Both the position numbers and the translations under genes were made by a program. From assembly GCF_019711195.1 (NCBI RefSeq), contig NZ_CP081299.1:4190001-4254000 (forward strand): 64,000 nt of DNA, in the 5' to 3' direction. Under the pieces are notes generated by a model. It saw nothing but the letters and a program-made list of their open reading frames with translations, was not told where the DNA came from and made no database searches. Origin of the DNA: Dyadobacter sp. NIV53. Lineage in GTDB: Bacteria > Bacteroidota > Bacteroidia > Cytophagales > Spirosomataceae. Below are positions 24,752 to 34,783 of the stretch, piece by piece (position 1 is the first letter of the stretch; every line of letters begins with the position of its first letter).

Positions 24752-27700
24752 ATGGCTATAAAAGTTGCTATTTCACACAAGACAAAGTATAAATTTGACA
24801 GGAGTGTTTCACTTTCACCGCATGTTTTCAGGCTCCGTCCTGCCCCTCATTCCCGGACTGCAATAGAAGGATATTCATTTAAAGTTACACCGGAAAACCA
24901 TTTTATAAACTGGCAGCAGGACCCGTTCGGCAATTATCAGGCAAGGGTTGTATTTCCTGAAAAAGCCACTGAACTGAGCATTGAAGTGGAAGTAATTGCA
25001 AAGCTTCAGGTAATCAATCCGTTCGATTTCTTTGTTGAAGAATATGCTGAAACTTTTCCTTTCCAATACGAGCAGGGATTGAGAAAAGAATTGGGTCCTT
25101 ACCTGGAACCAAGGGAATCCGGTCCGAAGCTGATGCAATGGATAGAGGAAAACAAACCTGAAAAAGGCATTAAAATAGTTGACTTTCTTGTACACGTAAA
25201 CCAGCGTGTTTTTAATTCTATCGGTTACAATATCCGGATGGAAGCAGGTGTACAGGCTTGCGAAGATACATTGACGATCAGGAGCGGATCCTGCCGTGAC
25301 TCGGCCTGGATGCTTGTGCAGTTTTTAAGGCATTTAGGGATCGCGGCACGTTTTGTATCCGGTTATTTGGTTCAGCTTACTTCTGATATTAAATCACTGG
25401 ACGGGCCTTCCGGGCCGGAACAGGATTTTACGGATCTGCATGCCTGGGCGGAGGCTTACGTTCCCGGTGCAGGCTGGATCGGATTGGATGCCACATCTGG
25501 GCTTTTAGCTGGTGAAGGCCACATTCCGCTTTGCTGTACGCCCGATTATGCAAGTGCAGCACCCGTTTCCGGAGCAACTGACGTGTGTGAGGTAACTTTT
25601 GAATTTGATAACAGTGTTTTCCGGATCCACGAAGATCCGCGCGTTACAAAACCGTATACCGAAGAGCAGTGGGCGTCAGTTATGCAGGTTGGCCACGATG
25701 TAGAAAAGGATTTGCAGGAAGGCGATGTGCGTATGACAATGGGCGGTGAACCCACTTTTATATCTATTGATGATTTTGAATCACCTGAATGGAACACCGC
25801 TGCCGACGGCCCTTTAAAACGACAGCTTGCATATGACCTTGCACTGAGGTTGAAAAATCGTTTCGCACATGGCGGGCTGTTACATTTTGGCCAGGGTAAA
25901 TGGTATCCTGGCGAACCTTTTCCACGTTGGCAGTATGCACTCTATTGGAGGAATGATGGCATTCCCATGTGGAAAAATGATGATTTGGTAACGAAAGAAG
26001 GACAAACAAAATATACCTTCAAAGAGGCTGAATTATTTACCACAGAACTAACAAAATATTTAGGTATTGATACCAACAATATAACTCCGGCTTATGAAGA
26101 CCCTATTTACTGGGCTATGGAGGAAGGTAAATTGCCGGTCAATGTCGATCCTTTAAAGGTAAATTTAAAAGATTCAATTGAGAGAAGGACTCTGGCCAAA
26201 TTACTGGAAAAGGGATTGAATAATCCGGCCGGATTCGTTTTGCCGGTTAAATGGAATGAAAAAGGTAAACACTGGTCGAGCAGCGCCTGGGTATTCAAGC
26301 GTAATAATTGTTTTCTGATACCTGGTAATTCTGCCATTGGTTTCCGTTTGCCTTTAAAATCACTTCCCGAAGTTGCCAAGGAAAGAAGAGAGCAGCCAAT
26401 TGAACGTAGTCTTTTTGAAGATTTACCTGCATTAATTGATTTCAGGCCTGGTGTTGAATCCCGGTATGGTACTGTAGCACCAGCGTATGAAGCTCCGGTC
26501 AATGTTTTAATTGAAGAGGAAGAAGACAAAGATTCAAAAGTCAAAAAGGAAAAGGTAGCTGAAAACGAATTGCTTTTTGATGTTCCGATCGTTAAAACAG
26601 CTTTGTGTGTTGAAGAGCGCGACGGTATTATTTACGTGTATTTGCCTCCGACAGATTACCTGGAACACTATCTGGATCTGATGGCTTCCATTGAAGCGAC
26701 AGCAGAAAAACTGCAAATGCCTGTTCGTATTGAAGGTTATTCAGCTCCATCTGATACACGTGTTCAGAAACTAATTGTAACACCCGATCCCGGTGTTATT
26801 GAAGTGAATATACATCCGGCCAAAAACTGGCAGGAACTGGTTGACAATATCAGTGCTTTGTATGAAGAGGCATTCTTTTCAAGATTAGGAACGGATAAAT
26901 TTATGGTTGATGGCCGCCATACCGGAACCGGTGGCGGAAATCACGTAACCATTGGCGGTGCAAAACCTGCTGACAGCCCAATCCTGCGCCGTCCTGATTT
27001 ATTAAGAAGCCTGGTAACATACTGGCAGCATCATCCTGCACTAAGTTATCTTTTTGCCGGTCCGTTTATTGGCCCTACAAGTCAGGCGCCGCGTATTGAT
27101 GAAGGCCGCGACGAGCGCTTGTATGAAGTGGAAATTGCTTTTGAACAAATTCCTGACGACGGTGAAGTGCCGTTCTGGATGGTTGACAGGATATTTAGGA
27201 ATTTACTGGTAGATATTACCGGAAATACACACCGTTCAGAGTTCTGTATGGATAAGCTGTATTCACCGGATTCTGCAACAGGACAGCTGGGGATTCTCGA
27301 ATTCAGGGCATTTGATATGCCCCCACACAAGCATATGAATCTGGTGCAGACATTGCTGGTTCGTGCTTTGATCGCTAAATTCTGGAAAGAGCCTTATAAA
27401 CATAAACTGATTCGCTGGGGAACAGAATTGCATGACCGGTTTTTACTGCCGCATTTTGCATATCTGGATATGGTGGACGTTGTAAATGACCTGAAAGATG
27501 CCGGTTATAACTTTGACATATCCTGGTTCGACCCATTCTTTGAATTCCGTTTCCCTCATTATGGCGGTATTACGGTTGATAACATTCAGCTGGATCTGCG
27601 CCTGGGAATTGAGCCGTGGCATGTTCTGGGTGAAGAATTATCTAATTCCGGAACTGCCCGTTTTGTGGATTCCTCGCTTGAAAGATTGCAGGTAAAAATC

Positions 27701-28180
27701 AGTGGTTTTGTAGAAGGAAGACATATTCTGGTTTGTAATGGCTGCCGTGTGCCTTTACGCAGTTCAGGAATTAAGGGAGAATATGTTTCGGGTATACGTT
27801 ACAAAGCATGGAATCCGCCGTCTGCATTACATCCGACTATCGGAGCAGATGCACCGTTGGTTTTTGATATTGTTGATACCTGGAATAACCGAATTCTAGG
27901 AGGCTGTACGTATTTTGTTTCACATCCCGGCGGGCGTAGTTTTGATACTTATCCGGTAAATAGTTTTGAAGCGGAATCACGAAAAATAAGCCTTTTCCAG
28001 GGATTTGGCCATACACCTTCTGCCAAACAGGAAGTACCAATCCTTGAAAAAAACACAGGAAGTGTTTCCAGATTTGTGGCTGAAACCAAGAAGGAAATGA
28101 AAATGGATACGCCTATTGAACTGATCAATCCGGAGTATCCGAATACATTGGATTTAAGAAAATACTGGCACGCCAAATAA
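24752..28180 (+). CDS. Transglutaminase-like protease fused to DUF2126
   Basis: The 1142-residue protein has a Bact_transglu_N domain (about 1-120) and a transglutaminase-like core with catalytic triad Cys181 (SGSCRDSAW), His230 (DLHAWAEAY) and Asp246 (GLDATSG). A long DUF2126 region follows (about 290-1115), with WHxxGN-like blocks such as MVDGRHTGTGGGNHVTIGGA. DUF2126 is related to glutamine-synthetase-like amidoligases. It is the first of three genes (next at 28221 and 30766) that form a known conserved cluster with an ATP-grasp peptide ligase and a second transglutaminase, thought to build or cleave an unknown peptide or tag. Confidence 0.92.
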   Translation: MAIKVAISHKTKYKFDRSVSLSPHVFRLRPAPHSRTAIEGYSFKVTPENHFINWQQDPFGNYQARVVFPEKATELSIEVEVIAKLQVINPFDFFVEEYAETFPFQYEQGLRKELGPYLEPRESGPKLMQWIEENKPEKGIKIVDFLVHVNQRVFNSIGYNIRMEAGVQACEDTLTIRSGSCRDSAWMLVQFLRHLGIAARFVSGYLVQLTSDIKSLDGPSGPEQDFTDLHAWAEAYVPGAGWIGLDATSGLLAGEGHIPLCCTPDYASAAPVSGATDVCEVTFEFDNSVFRIHEDPRVTKPYTEEQWASVMQVGHDVEKDLQEGDVRMTMGGEPTFISIDDFESPEWNTAADGPLKRQLAYDLALRLKNRFAHGGLLHFGQGKWYPGEPFPRWQYALYWRNDGIPMWKNDDLVTKEGQTKYTFKEAELFTTELTKYLGIDTNNITPAYEDPIYWAMEEGKLPVNVDPLKVNLKDSIERRTLAKLLEKGLNNPAGFVLPVKWNEKGKHWSSSAWVFKRNNCFLIPGNSAIGFRLPLKSLPEVAKERREQPIERSLFEDLPALIDFRPGVESRYGTVAPAYEAPVNVLIEEEEDKDSKVKKEKVAENELLFDVPIVKTALCVEERDGIIYVYLPPTDYLEHYLDLMASIEATAEKLQMPVRIEGYSAPSDTRVQKLIVTPDPGVIEVNIHPAKNWQELVDNISALYEEAFFSRLGTDKFMVDGRHTGTGGGNHVTIGGAKPADSPILRRPDLLRSLVTYWQHHPALSYLFAGPFIGPTSQAPRIDEGRDERLYEVEIAFEQIPDDGEVPFWMVDRIFRNLLVDITGNTHRSEFCMDKLYSPDSATGQLGILEFRAFDMPPHKHMNLVQTLLVRALIAKFWKEPYKHKLIRWGTELHDRFLLPHFAYLDMVDVVNDLKDAGYNFDISWFDPFFEFRFPHYGGITVDNIQLDLRLGIEPWHVLGEELSNSGTARFVDSSLERLQVKISGFVEGRHILVCNGCRVPLRSSGIKGEYVSGIRYKAWNPPSALHPTIGADAPLVFDIVDTWNNRILGGCTYFVSHPGGRSFDTYPVNSFEAESRKISLFQGFGHTPSAKQEVPILEKNTGSVSRFVAETKKEMKMDTPIELINPEYPNTLDLRKYWHAK

Positions 28181-28220
28181 ATACGGGCTCAAACACTTTA
28201 ATAACATTTAATAAAAAATT

Positions 28221-30776
28221 ATGCTTACTGAGGCTTCCGTGAATCTTTTACAATCTTATCAAAGCGGACTTAACTCTTATGATGAAGTCCTGGATGTAAA
28301 CGGTCGTGTGAAACCGCATTGGGATGCTCTTTTTTCTACTTTACAAAAACTTGGAATTAAAGAGCTTAAAAACAGAAATCTGGATATTATAAGTAAACTT
28401 CGGGAAAATGGGGTTACTTATAATGTGTATGAAGGAGCGGATGGGCTAAACCGTCCGTGGCAGCTTGATCCCATCCCTTTTCTCATTGAACAAAAAGAAT
28501 GGAATTTAATTTCCAGAGGATTACAGCAAAGAGCTTTACTTCTGGATCTGATCCTGCGTGATATCTACGGTCCGAGAAATCTGGTAAAAGATGCTGTGAT
28601 TCCCGCAGAACTGGTTTTTGACAATTCCGGTTTTTGCAGGCCATCCATGGATATTATACTTCCAAAGGACAAGCAAATTACATTATACGCGGCAGACATG
28701 GCGCGTGGGCCTGATGGACAAATGTGGGTGATGGATAATCGCACACAGGCTCCTTCCGGTTCGGGTTACACGCTCGAAAACCGGGTGGTAATGAGTAAGC
28801 TTTTACCCGAACTTGCTGACGGTATGTATGTCAGTAAGTTATCTCCATATTTCAATAGCCTTCAGAATACCGTTTTAAAGTTATCGGACAAGTCAAAAGA
28901 TGCACCAAACATTGTTTACTTGACACCGGGACCGAATAATGAGGCATATTTTGAACACGCTTATCTGGCTTCGTATTTAGGATATACACTCGCTCAGGGT
29001 GACGATCTGATGGTGCGGAATGGCTGTGTTTACTTAAAATCCATTGACGGCTTACAAAAAGTAGATGTAATAATCAGACGGATTGATGATGACTGGTGTG
29101 ATCCGCTGGAACTTCGTGAAGATTCCCGGCTGGGCGTTCCTGGATTGCTGCAGGCAATTCGTCTGGGGAATGTGCAGGTGCTGAACCCTCCGGGAACAAG
29201 TGTACTGGAAAATCATGCATTTCTGGCCTTCATGGACAATATTTGTATGTATTTTTTGGGTGAAAAACTGATTATGCCATCTGTGGCTACCTGGTGGTGC
29301 GGACACGCAAAAGAGCTGAAATATGTAGTAAGCCATATTGATGAGTTGATTATCAAGAAAGCAAACCGAAAGTCAAAATTCAGGTCGATATATGGACGGC
29401 TGCTTACGAGAAATCAACGGGAAGAACTGATCACGATGATCACCCAGCATCCGCGTGAATACATAGCACAGCAGGAAGTAAGTTTGTCTACTACACCATC
29501 CTTCATTGATGGCAATATCGTACCTCGTTATGCCGCTCTCAGAGCGTTTTTGGTAGCGGACGAAAAGGGCTACCACGTAATGCAGGGTGGACTTACGCGC
29601 AGTTCAGCGGTGAAAGACCGGTTTGTGGTTTCCAACCAGTACGGTGGATTATCTAAAGACACATGGATTGTTTCGGATAAAACCGAAGATATTCAGGAAA
29701 AAATAATACTTACTACTACCACATCTGTTAACAAACACATATCGCTTCCTAGCCGTAGTGCTGAGAATCTTTTTTGGGTTGGCCGCTATTGCGAGCGGAT
29801 GATGGCAGTAATTAAGTTTATGAACATTACGATTAATGTGCTTAACCTGGACAGGAACTTTGGCGGTTCTGCAAAACAGGAACACATTAAAGTACTTCTT
29901 CAGTCACTAACGCATCTTTCTTCTACTTACCCGGGTTTTATTGACGAGGAGGATTTACTTTCTGATCCATACAAGGAAATTTTAGACCTTGTATCAAATA
30001 GTAACCGGCCTGGTACCATAGCCGCAAATATCGGTTCATTCCTGCAATCCGTAAGTGCTGTTCGCAACCAATGGGATCTGGAAATATGGCGAATTGTAGA
30101 TTTGATAGATCATGGTTATCATGAAATTAAAAATGCTTCTCTTGTAAACAGCAGCAATATCCAGAAAACACTGGATGGACTTTACAATAATATGTTCATG
30201 TTTTTGGGCGTCATTTCTGAAAGTATGCCCAGGGATAACAGCTTTTTGCTGCTGGAAACTGGTAAGCTCATCGAGCGAATTTTGACCAGAGTTAGCGTAA
30301 TTCAATCTAACTTTGGAGTAAAAAATGGAGAAAGCACTGAAAATGAACTGATCGAAGCTACGCTGATCAATCATCATTTGCTGGTAAATTACCGTCAGAT
30401 TTATAAATCGCAGTTAAGTGTGGAAGCTATGCTGGATATGATTTTGCTGGAAAAAACATTACCATTTTCCATTGTATACATGCTGGATGAATTAAAGAGT
30501 AATCTGAATAAATTACCTTCTACAACACGTGGTGAAAGATTGAACGAAGCACAAAAATCAGTTCTGGAAGCATCTACGCTCGTAAAATTAGCTAGTATTT
30601 CTGCCCTGAGTAAGTGTAATCATGAATTGGAAAGAGCAGATCTGTTTGAGCTTTTATCGGAAGTTTCCAGATTGATCTCCTCTGTTTCTTTAACCCTGAC
30701 AAACATGTATTTTAGCCACACTATGATGCAGCATTCTTTTTTTAATCCTTTGGAAAACGACAAGGATGAAATATAA
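28221..30776 (+). CDS. Circularly permuted ATP-grasp ligase fused to alpha-E domain
   Basis: The 851-residue protein joins a circularly permuted ATP-grasp type 2 domain (about 1-480; ADMARGPDGQMWVMDNRTQAPSG, LREDSRLGVPGLLQA, NRKSKFRSIYG) with an alpha-E domain (about 510-840; SAENLFWVGRYCERM at its start). In many bacteria these are separate genes. ATP-grasp ligases form amide bonds by an acyl-phosphate intermediate. The alpha-E domain is all-helical, with unknown chemistry. The stop overlaps the next start by 11 bases, so expression with the second transglutaminase is coupled. Confidence 0.92.
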   Translation: MLTEASVNLLQSYQSGLNSYDEVLDVNGRVKPHWDALFSTLQKLGIKELKNRNLDIISKLRENGVTYNVYEGADGLNRPWQLDPIPFLIEQKEWNLISRGLQQRALLLDLILRDIYGPRNLVKDAVIPAELVFDNSGFCRPSMDIILPKDKQITLYAADMARGPDGQMWVMDNRTQAPSGSGYTLENRVVMSKLLPELADGMYVSKLSPYFNSLQNTVLKLSDKSKDAPNIVYLTPGPNNEAYFEHAYLASYLGYTLAQGDDLMVRNGCVYLKSIDGLQKVDVIIRRIDDDWCDPLELREDSRLGVPGLLQAIRLGNVQVLNPPGTSVLENHAFLAFMDNICMYFLGEKLIMPSVATWWCGHAKELKYVVSHIDELIIKKANRKSKFRSIYGRLLTRNQREELITMITQHPREYIAQQEVSLSTTPSFIDGNIVPRYAALRAFLVADEKGYHVMQGGLTRSSAVKDRFVVSNQYGGLSKDTWIVSDKTEDIQEKIILTTTTSVNKHISLPSRSAENLFWVGRYCERMMAVIKFMNITINVLNLDRNFGGSAKQEHIKVLLQSLTHLSSTYPGFIDEEDLLSDPYKEILDLVSNSNRPGTIAANIGSFLQSVSAVRNQWDLEIWRIVDLIDHGYHEIKNASLVNSSNIQKTLDGLYNNMFMFLGVISESMPRDNSFLLLETGKLIERILTRVSVIQSNFGVKNGESTENELIEATLINHHLLVNYRQIYKSQLSVEAMLDMILLEKTLPFSIVYMLDELKSNLNKLPSTTRGERLNEAQKSVLEASTLVKLASISALSKCNHELERADLFELLSEVSRLISSVSLTLTNMYFSHTMMQHSFFNPLENDKDEI

Positions 30777-31644
30777 ACTGGTACATAAAACGGAGTATAA
30801 ATATGCTGAGCCGGTAAATAATTACCACAGCCTGATATGTCTCACCCCGAGAACATTACCTAAACAGTTGTGTCGGGATTTTACGGTGAGTATTTCTCCG
30901 GAACCATCCCAGATCATAGAAAGAGTTGATTTTTATGGAAATACCACGCATTATTTTTCACTTCATTCGCCCCACAAAACACTTACTGTACTTACAACCA
31001 GCATTGTAGAATGCCTGACCGAAACAACCGGAATGCCGGTTATGCCTTCTTATGTAACATGCAGTGAAGCACGCCAGCGTTTTACAGAGGATCGTTCTCT
31101 CAAGATTTCTCTATTGGAATATATATTGCCAAGCCCACTGGTGAAATGGGACCAGGAAATACGGAGTTATGCGCAGGATTGCTTCATGGACGAACTTCCT
31201 CTTTATGAATGTGTACAGGTTCTTTGCAGAAAGATTTTTACTGAATTTGATTTTGTTCCGGATTTCAGCACTGTTCAAACACCGATCAGGGAAGTTCTTG
31301 CAGCAAAAAAAGGAGTTTGTCAGGATTTCTCACATTTGGCTATTGCCTGCATCCGCAGTTTTGGATTTGCGGCTCGTTATGTGAGTGGTTATCTGGAAAC
31401 ACTTCCTCCTCCCGGAAAAGCTAAATTACAGGGTTCGGATGCTTCACATGCCTGGATATCTGTTTTTATACCTGATTATGGCTGGTGTGATTTTGACCCT
31501 ACCAATAATGTTGTTCCCGGAGAGCGGCATATTATAACAGCATGGGGACGGGATTACAGCGATGTACCGCCATTGAAAGGAATTATATTCAGTTATGGAA
31601 AACATGCACTTGAAGTAAAGGTAGACGTAATTCCTCTGCAATGA
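30766..31644 (+). CDS. Transglutaminase family cysteine protease
   Basis: The 292-residue protein has a Bact_transglu_N domain (1-90) and a transglutaminase core with Cys185 (KKGVCQDFSH), His228 (DASHAWISV) and Asp244 (CDFDPTNN), a complete catalytic triad. It lacks a signal peptide and so is probably cytoplasmic. Its start overlaps the ATP-grasp/alpha-E gene by 11 bases. It probably processes the product of the ligase. A proteasome-like Anbu gene, often found in this cluster, is not present next to it. Confidence 0.93.
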   Translation: MKYKLVHKTEYKYAEPVNNYHSLICLTPRTLPKQLCRDFTVSISPEPSQIIERVDFYGNTTHYFSLHSPHKTLTVLTTSIVECLTETTGMPVMPSYVTCSEARQRFTEDRSLKISLLEYILPSPLVKWDQEIRSYAQDCFMDELPLYECVQVLCRKIFTEFDFVPDFSTVQTPIREVLAAKKGVCQDFSHLAIACIRSFGFAARYVSGYLETLPPPGKAKLQGSDASHAWISVFIPDYGWCDFDPTNNVVPGERHIITAWGRDYSDVPPLKGIIFSYGKHALEVKVDVIPLQ

Positions 31645-31853
31645 ACCACTAAACCTGCTATCCTTTATAAATTTAACAGAATGCTTCTTTGAAACAATTT
31701 GAGAATTGACCTTGATTCTCTAATTTTACCTGATCGTTTTGAAATCAGTACACAAAATCTTTTTTGATGTTACCATTCAAAGAAGTTTATCAATTAATAT
31801 GGTGACATTAGGAAAGGTCTCGTCTTTGGAATTAAATAATTATAAAATTACGG

Positions 31854-32834
31854 ATGAAAGAAATCGCATTTAGAGATGCCATTCGCGACGCCATGTCGGA
31901 AGAGATGCGTCTGGACAAAAGTATATTCCTGATGGGTGAGGAAGTTGCCGAATATAATGGTGCATACAAAGCAAGTCAGGGAATGCTGGATGAATTTGGA
32001 CCGGATCGCATTATCGACACTCCGATTGCAGAACTTGGCTTTGCAGGTATTGCGGTAGGAGCAGCAGCAAATGGATTAAGGCCAATTGTTGAATTCATGA
32101 CTTTCAACTTTTCATTGGTTGCAATTGACCAGATTATTAATAGTGCTGCTAAAATACTTTCTATGTCTGCCGGACAATTCGGCTGTCCAATCGTATTCCG
32201 TGGCCCGACTGGTAACGCAGGACAGCTTGGTGCACAGCATTCGCAAAATTTTGAAAACTGGTTTGCTAATACACCTGGTTTAAAAGTAGTGGTTCCTTCC
32301 AATCCATATGATGCGAAAGGACTGTTGAAAGCTTCTATCCGTGATAACAACCCGGTTATCTTCATGGAGTCGGAAGTAATGTATGGAGATAAAATGCAGG
32401 TTCCGGAAGAGGAATATATCATTCCATTAGGAAAAGCTGATATCAAACGTCCGGGAAAAGATGTTACCATTGTTTCGTTTGGTAAAATGATTCCCCGTGT
32501 AGTTATGCCGGCCGTTTTACAGCTCGAAAAAGAAGGAATTGATGTGGAAGTGATCGATTTAAGAACAGTTCGGCCTATTGATTATCCTGCTATTATTGAG
32601 TCGGTAAAGAAAACGAACCGTTGTGTGGTTGTTGAAGAAGCATGGCCATTGGCATCTATTTCAACTGAAATTACCTATCACATTCAGCGTCACGCATTTG
32701 ACTATATGGACTCGCCGGTAATTCGTGTTACCAACCGTGATGTGCCTTTGCCTTATGCACCAACATTGATCGAAGAGATTCTTCCTAATGTAAAACGTGT
32801 GGTAGAAGCTGTTAAATCTGTGATGTACAAATAA
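31854..32834 (+). CDS. pdhB: Pyruvate dehydrogenase E1 beta subunit
   Basis: The 326-residue protein matches E1-beta: FRDAIRDAMSEEMRLD at the start, LMGEEVAEYNGAYKAS (Glu that contacts thiamine diphosphate), RGPTGNAGQLGAQHSQ and the C-terminal transketolase domain, VIDLRTVRPIDYPAI. With E1-alpha and thiamine diphosphate it decarboxylates pyruvate for the pyruvate dehydrogenase complex. The alpha subunit gene is not adjacent, which is common in Cytophagales. A weak hairpin follows. Confidence 0.95.
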   Translation: MKEIAFRDAIRDAMSEEMRLDKSIFLMGEEVAEYNGAYKASQGMLDEFGPDRIIDTPIAELGFAGIAVGAAANGLRPIVEFMTFNFSLVAIDQIINSAAKILSMSAGQFGCPIVFRGPTGNAGQLGAQHSQNFENWFANTPGLKVVVPSNPYDAKGLLKASIRDNNPVIFMESEVMYGDKMQVPEEEYIIPLGKADIKRPGKDVTIVSFGKMIPRVVMPAVLQLEKEGIDVEVIDLRTVRPIDYPAIIESVKKTNRCVVVEEAWPLASISTEITYHIQRHAFDYMDSPVIRVTNRDVPLPYAPTLIEEILPNVKRVVEAVKSVMYK

Positions 32835-32850
32835 TTATTTTGAATATGAG

Positions 32851-32890
32851 CAAAGCCATTTCCTGTAAAAGGTTGTGGCTTTGTTGTTTA
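32851..32890 (+). terminator. Probable terminator after pdhB
   Basis: CAAAGCCA (32851-32858) pairs with TGGCTTTG (32876-32883), and a T-rich tail follows. The stem is only 8 bp with a 17-base loop, so strength is uncertain. Confidence 0.5.
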
Positions 32891-32997
32891 TAGAGAAGGA
32901 TTATTAATCATCTGTTACTTTAACAGACTTTTTAAATAAAATTATTCTGAAAAATTTTTGCTGAAATTTATTGTTTCGAAATTAAATAGAATACCAT

Positions 32998-33005
32998 TAT
33001 TTTTG
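32998..33005 (+). promoter_or_regulatory. -7 promoter element of the DksA-like gene
   Basis: TATTTTTG matches TAnnTTTG and lies 48 bases before ATG 33054. A TTG at 32971-32973 is a possible -33 element. Its location inside the longer open frame supports the later start. Confidence 0.55.
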
Positions 33006-33053
33006 TGTTTTGAAACGCTACCCTACTCAGACTCACTCAAATCAACTAAAATT

Positions 33054-33437
33054 ATGCAAGAAGAAAAAACCAGGTATTCATCGGAGGAATTAAAGGAATT
33101 TGAAGAGCTCATTAAGGGAAAGCTTGATGCCACAATGAATGAGCTTAACTATATCAAAGGGGGACTTAGCAAGAAGAACGATAGTGGTACAGATAATACG
33201 GCCAGTACAGCCAAATCCATCGAAGACGGAGCGGATGCAAGCGAGCGTGAAAATTTGAGCCAGCTGGCTGCACGTTTACAGAAATATTCTATTCAGCTTG
33301 AAAATGCTCTGGTACGCATCAAAAACGGAACCTACGGAGTTTGTATTGATACAGGTAAACTGATACCGAAGGAGCGCCTTCGCATTGTACCGCATACACA
33401 GCAGACTATCGAAGCAAAACTGAGAAGAGCGAGCTGA
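33054..33437 (+). CDS. TraR/DksA family protein without zinc-finger cysteines
   Basis: The 127-residue protein has an N-terminal helical region and the DksA/TraR C-terminal segment RLQKYSIQLENALVRIKNGTYGVCIDTGKLI plus PKERLRIVPHTQQTIEAK. Only one cysteine remains where DksA has four, so it cannot form the normal C4 zinc finger. This reduced form is typical for Bacteroidota. By family it may bind RNA polymerase and modulate transcription. The frame is open upstream to 32958, but the promoter element at 32998-33005 and the family N-terminus (MQEEKTRYSSEELKEFEEL) favour ATG 33054. A strong terminator follows. Confidence 0.88.
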   Translation: MQEEKTRYSSEELKEFEELIKGKLDATMNELNYIKGGLSKKNDSGTDNTASTAKSIEDGADASERENLSQLAARLQKYSIQLENALVRIKNGTYGVCIDTGKLIPKERLRIVPHTQQTIEAKLRRAS

Positions 33438-33456
33438 TAAACTTTTACTTAATTAT

Positions 33457-33496
33457 AAAAAAGACAAGCATACCAATCCGTGTGCTTGTCTTTTTT
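33457..33496. terminator. Bidirectional terminator between the DksA-like gene and sbcD
   Basis: A perfect 14-bp stem, AAAAAAGACAAGCA (33457-33470) with its complement at 33483-33496, surrounds a 12-base loop. The A and T runs suit both converging genes. Confidence 0.9.
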
Positions 33497-33511
33497 GGTT
33501 TTGAAGGAATT

Positions 33512-34738
33512 TTAGTGCTTTTCTTCCTCCTCCCCCAAAACCTCCCTCAGAACCTCCATCAATCCTTCCGAAGGTTCCTGGCCTTTATTTTTGCTTTTAA
33601 AATATTCGTTAAACAATTTTTCAATACTTAATGACAGATCAATTTCTGCTGCATATTCCGTTTCATTAATTCGTTTGATCTGCGGGATTATCTGTATCAA
33701 TCCGGCATGTGCTTCTGTTAGCCGTTTTTTGTCGGCTGCCTCCAGGTAATTGTCCGAAATGATCGTTAGTTCTACCAAATCATTTGAATGGTCATGCAGC
33801 CAGGAAATCGCTTCGTCAATAGTATCAAACTTGCCACGGCTTAATCTTTTTCCTGTTTTAAGTTCAATCGGTTTATAATTGATCAGCTTTCCGGCTTCTG
33901 CTTCAAGCAAAACCACATATTTGGTTTGATTTGCTTCTGAGAAACTATATGCCAGAGGGCTGCTCGAATAAATTACCGGTGGATCCTGATCTATGCGATG
34001 ATAACGGTGCAAATGTCCCAATGCTACATAATGAACCTGCTTGGGGAAATTTTCAGAGTAAATGGCCTGAGCTCCGCCAATATGTAAAATAGGACGTTCT
34101 TCTTCCGGTTCTTCCTGTGGATCAGGGTCACCTTTTTTCATGACATACAAATGTGTTACCAATAAATTAAATCCCTTGTCGTCCAGGTATTTATCAGCCA
34201 GTTCCTGCCAGTGGTTTTGCAAATGTCCGCGTAATGCATCTTCGGAGTCTTCTGTTCCTAAAAATGTTTTCAGGCGCTGTTCATTAGCGTAAGGTGTGTG
34301 GATAATACGAAGCGGGAAATCACAATTCGGCAGATTTATTTCAACAAAACCCTTATCTGAATGGATAATCTCGACTTTGCCTTGTGTACAGAATTTTGGG
34401 ACTTCCGAGTTTGGAAATCCAATGAAAATAATCCCGCAAACCCTTGCCAGTGCATCAGGAACGTGAATCCGCTCGGGCGAATCGTGGTTACCCGCAATAG
34501 CAATAACGGCCCGGCTGCCATTTGCCGACAGACGGTGTAAAGTTGTATAAAGTAATTCGGTTGCTTCAGACGAAGGGTTAAAATTATCAAACAGATCACC
34601 CGCTACAACGACAGCGTCTACATTTTCCGATTCAGCAATTTCACAGATTTCTGCCAGTACATGCCTCTGCTCTTCCAATCTGGAATAATTATCCAGCTTT
34701 TTACCAATATGCCAGTCAGCCGTGTGAAGGATTTTCAT
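33512..34738 (-). CDS. sbcD: Exonuclease subunit SbcD (Mre11-like)
   Basis: The 408-residue protein shows the calcineurin-like phosphoesterase motifs of Mre11/SbcD: TADWHIGKKL (5-15), VVVAGDLFDNF (about 44-54), IAGNHDSPER (about 80-90), and VTHLY and ALGHLHRYH further on. With the SbcC ATPase it cuts hairpins and double-strand ends in DNA. No sbcC gene follows within the window: the gene downstream converges, and a terminator is shared. It may be co-expressed from elsewhere. Confidence 0.95.
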   Translation of the reverse strand: MKILHTADWHIGKKLDNYSRLEEQRHVLAEICEIAESENVDAVVVAGDLFDNFNPSSEATELLYTTLHRLSANGSRAVIAIAGNHDSPERIHVPDALARVCGIIFIGFPNSEVPKFCTQGKVEIIHSDKGFVEINLPNCDFPLRIIHTPYANEQRLKTFLGTEDSEDALRGHLQNHWQELADKYLDDKGFNLLVTHLYVMKKGDPDPQEEPEEERPILHIGGAQAIYSENFPKQVHYVALGHLHRYHRIDQDPPVIYSSSPLAYSFSEANQTKYVVLLEAEAGKLINYKPIELKTGKRLSRGKFDTIDEAISWLHDHSNDLVELTIISDNYLEAADKKRLTEAHAGLIQIIPQIKRINETEYAAEIDLSLSIEKLFNEYFKSKNKGQEPSEGLMEVLREVLGEEEEKH

Positions 34739-34783
34739 TGTGTGTTGTTAATTTAGCGAAAATAACATTTCATATTTTAAGAA

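Noticed and set aside
24875..25195. Minus-strand frames inside the transglutaminase and other long genes
   Set aside because: They lie opposite conserved coding sequence and lack any recognisable domain.
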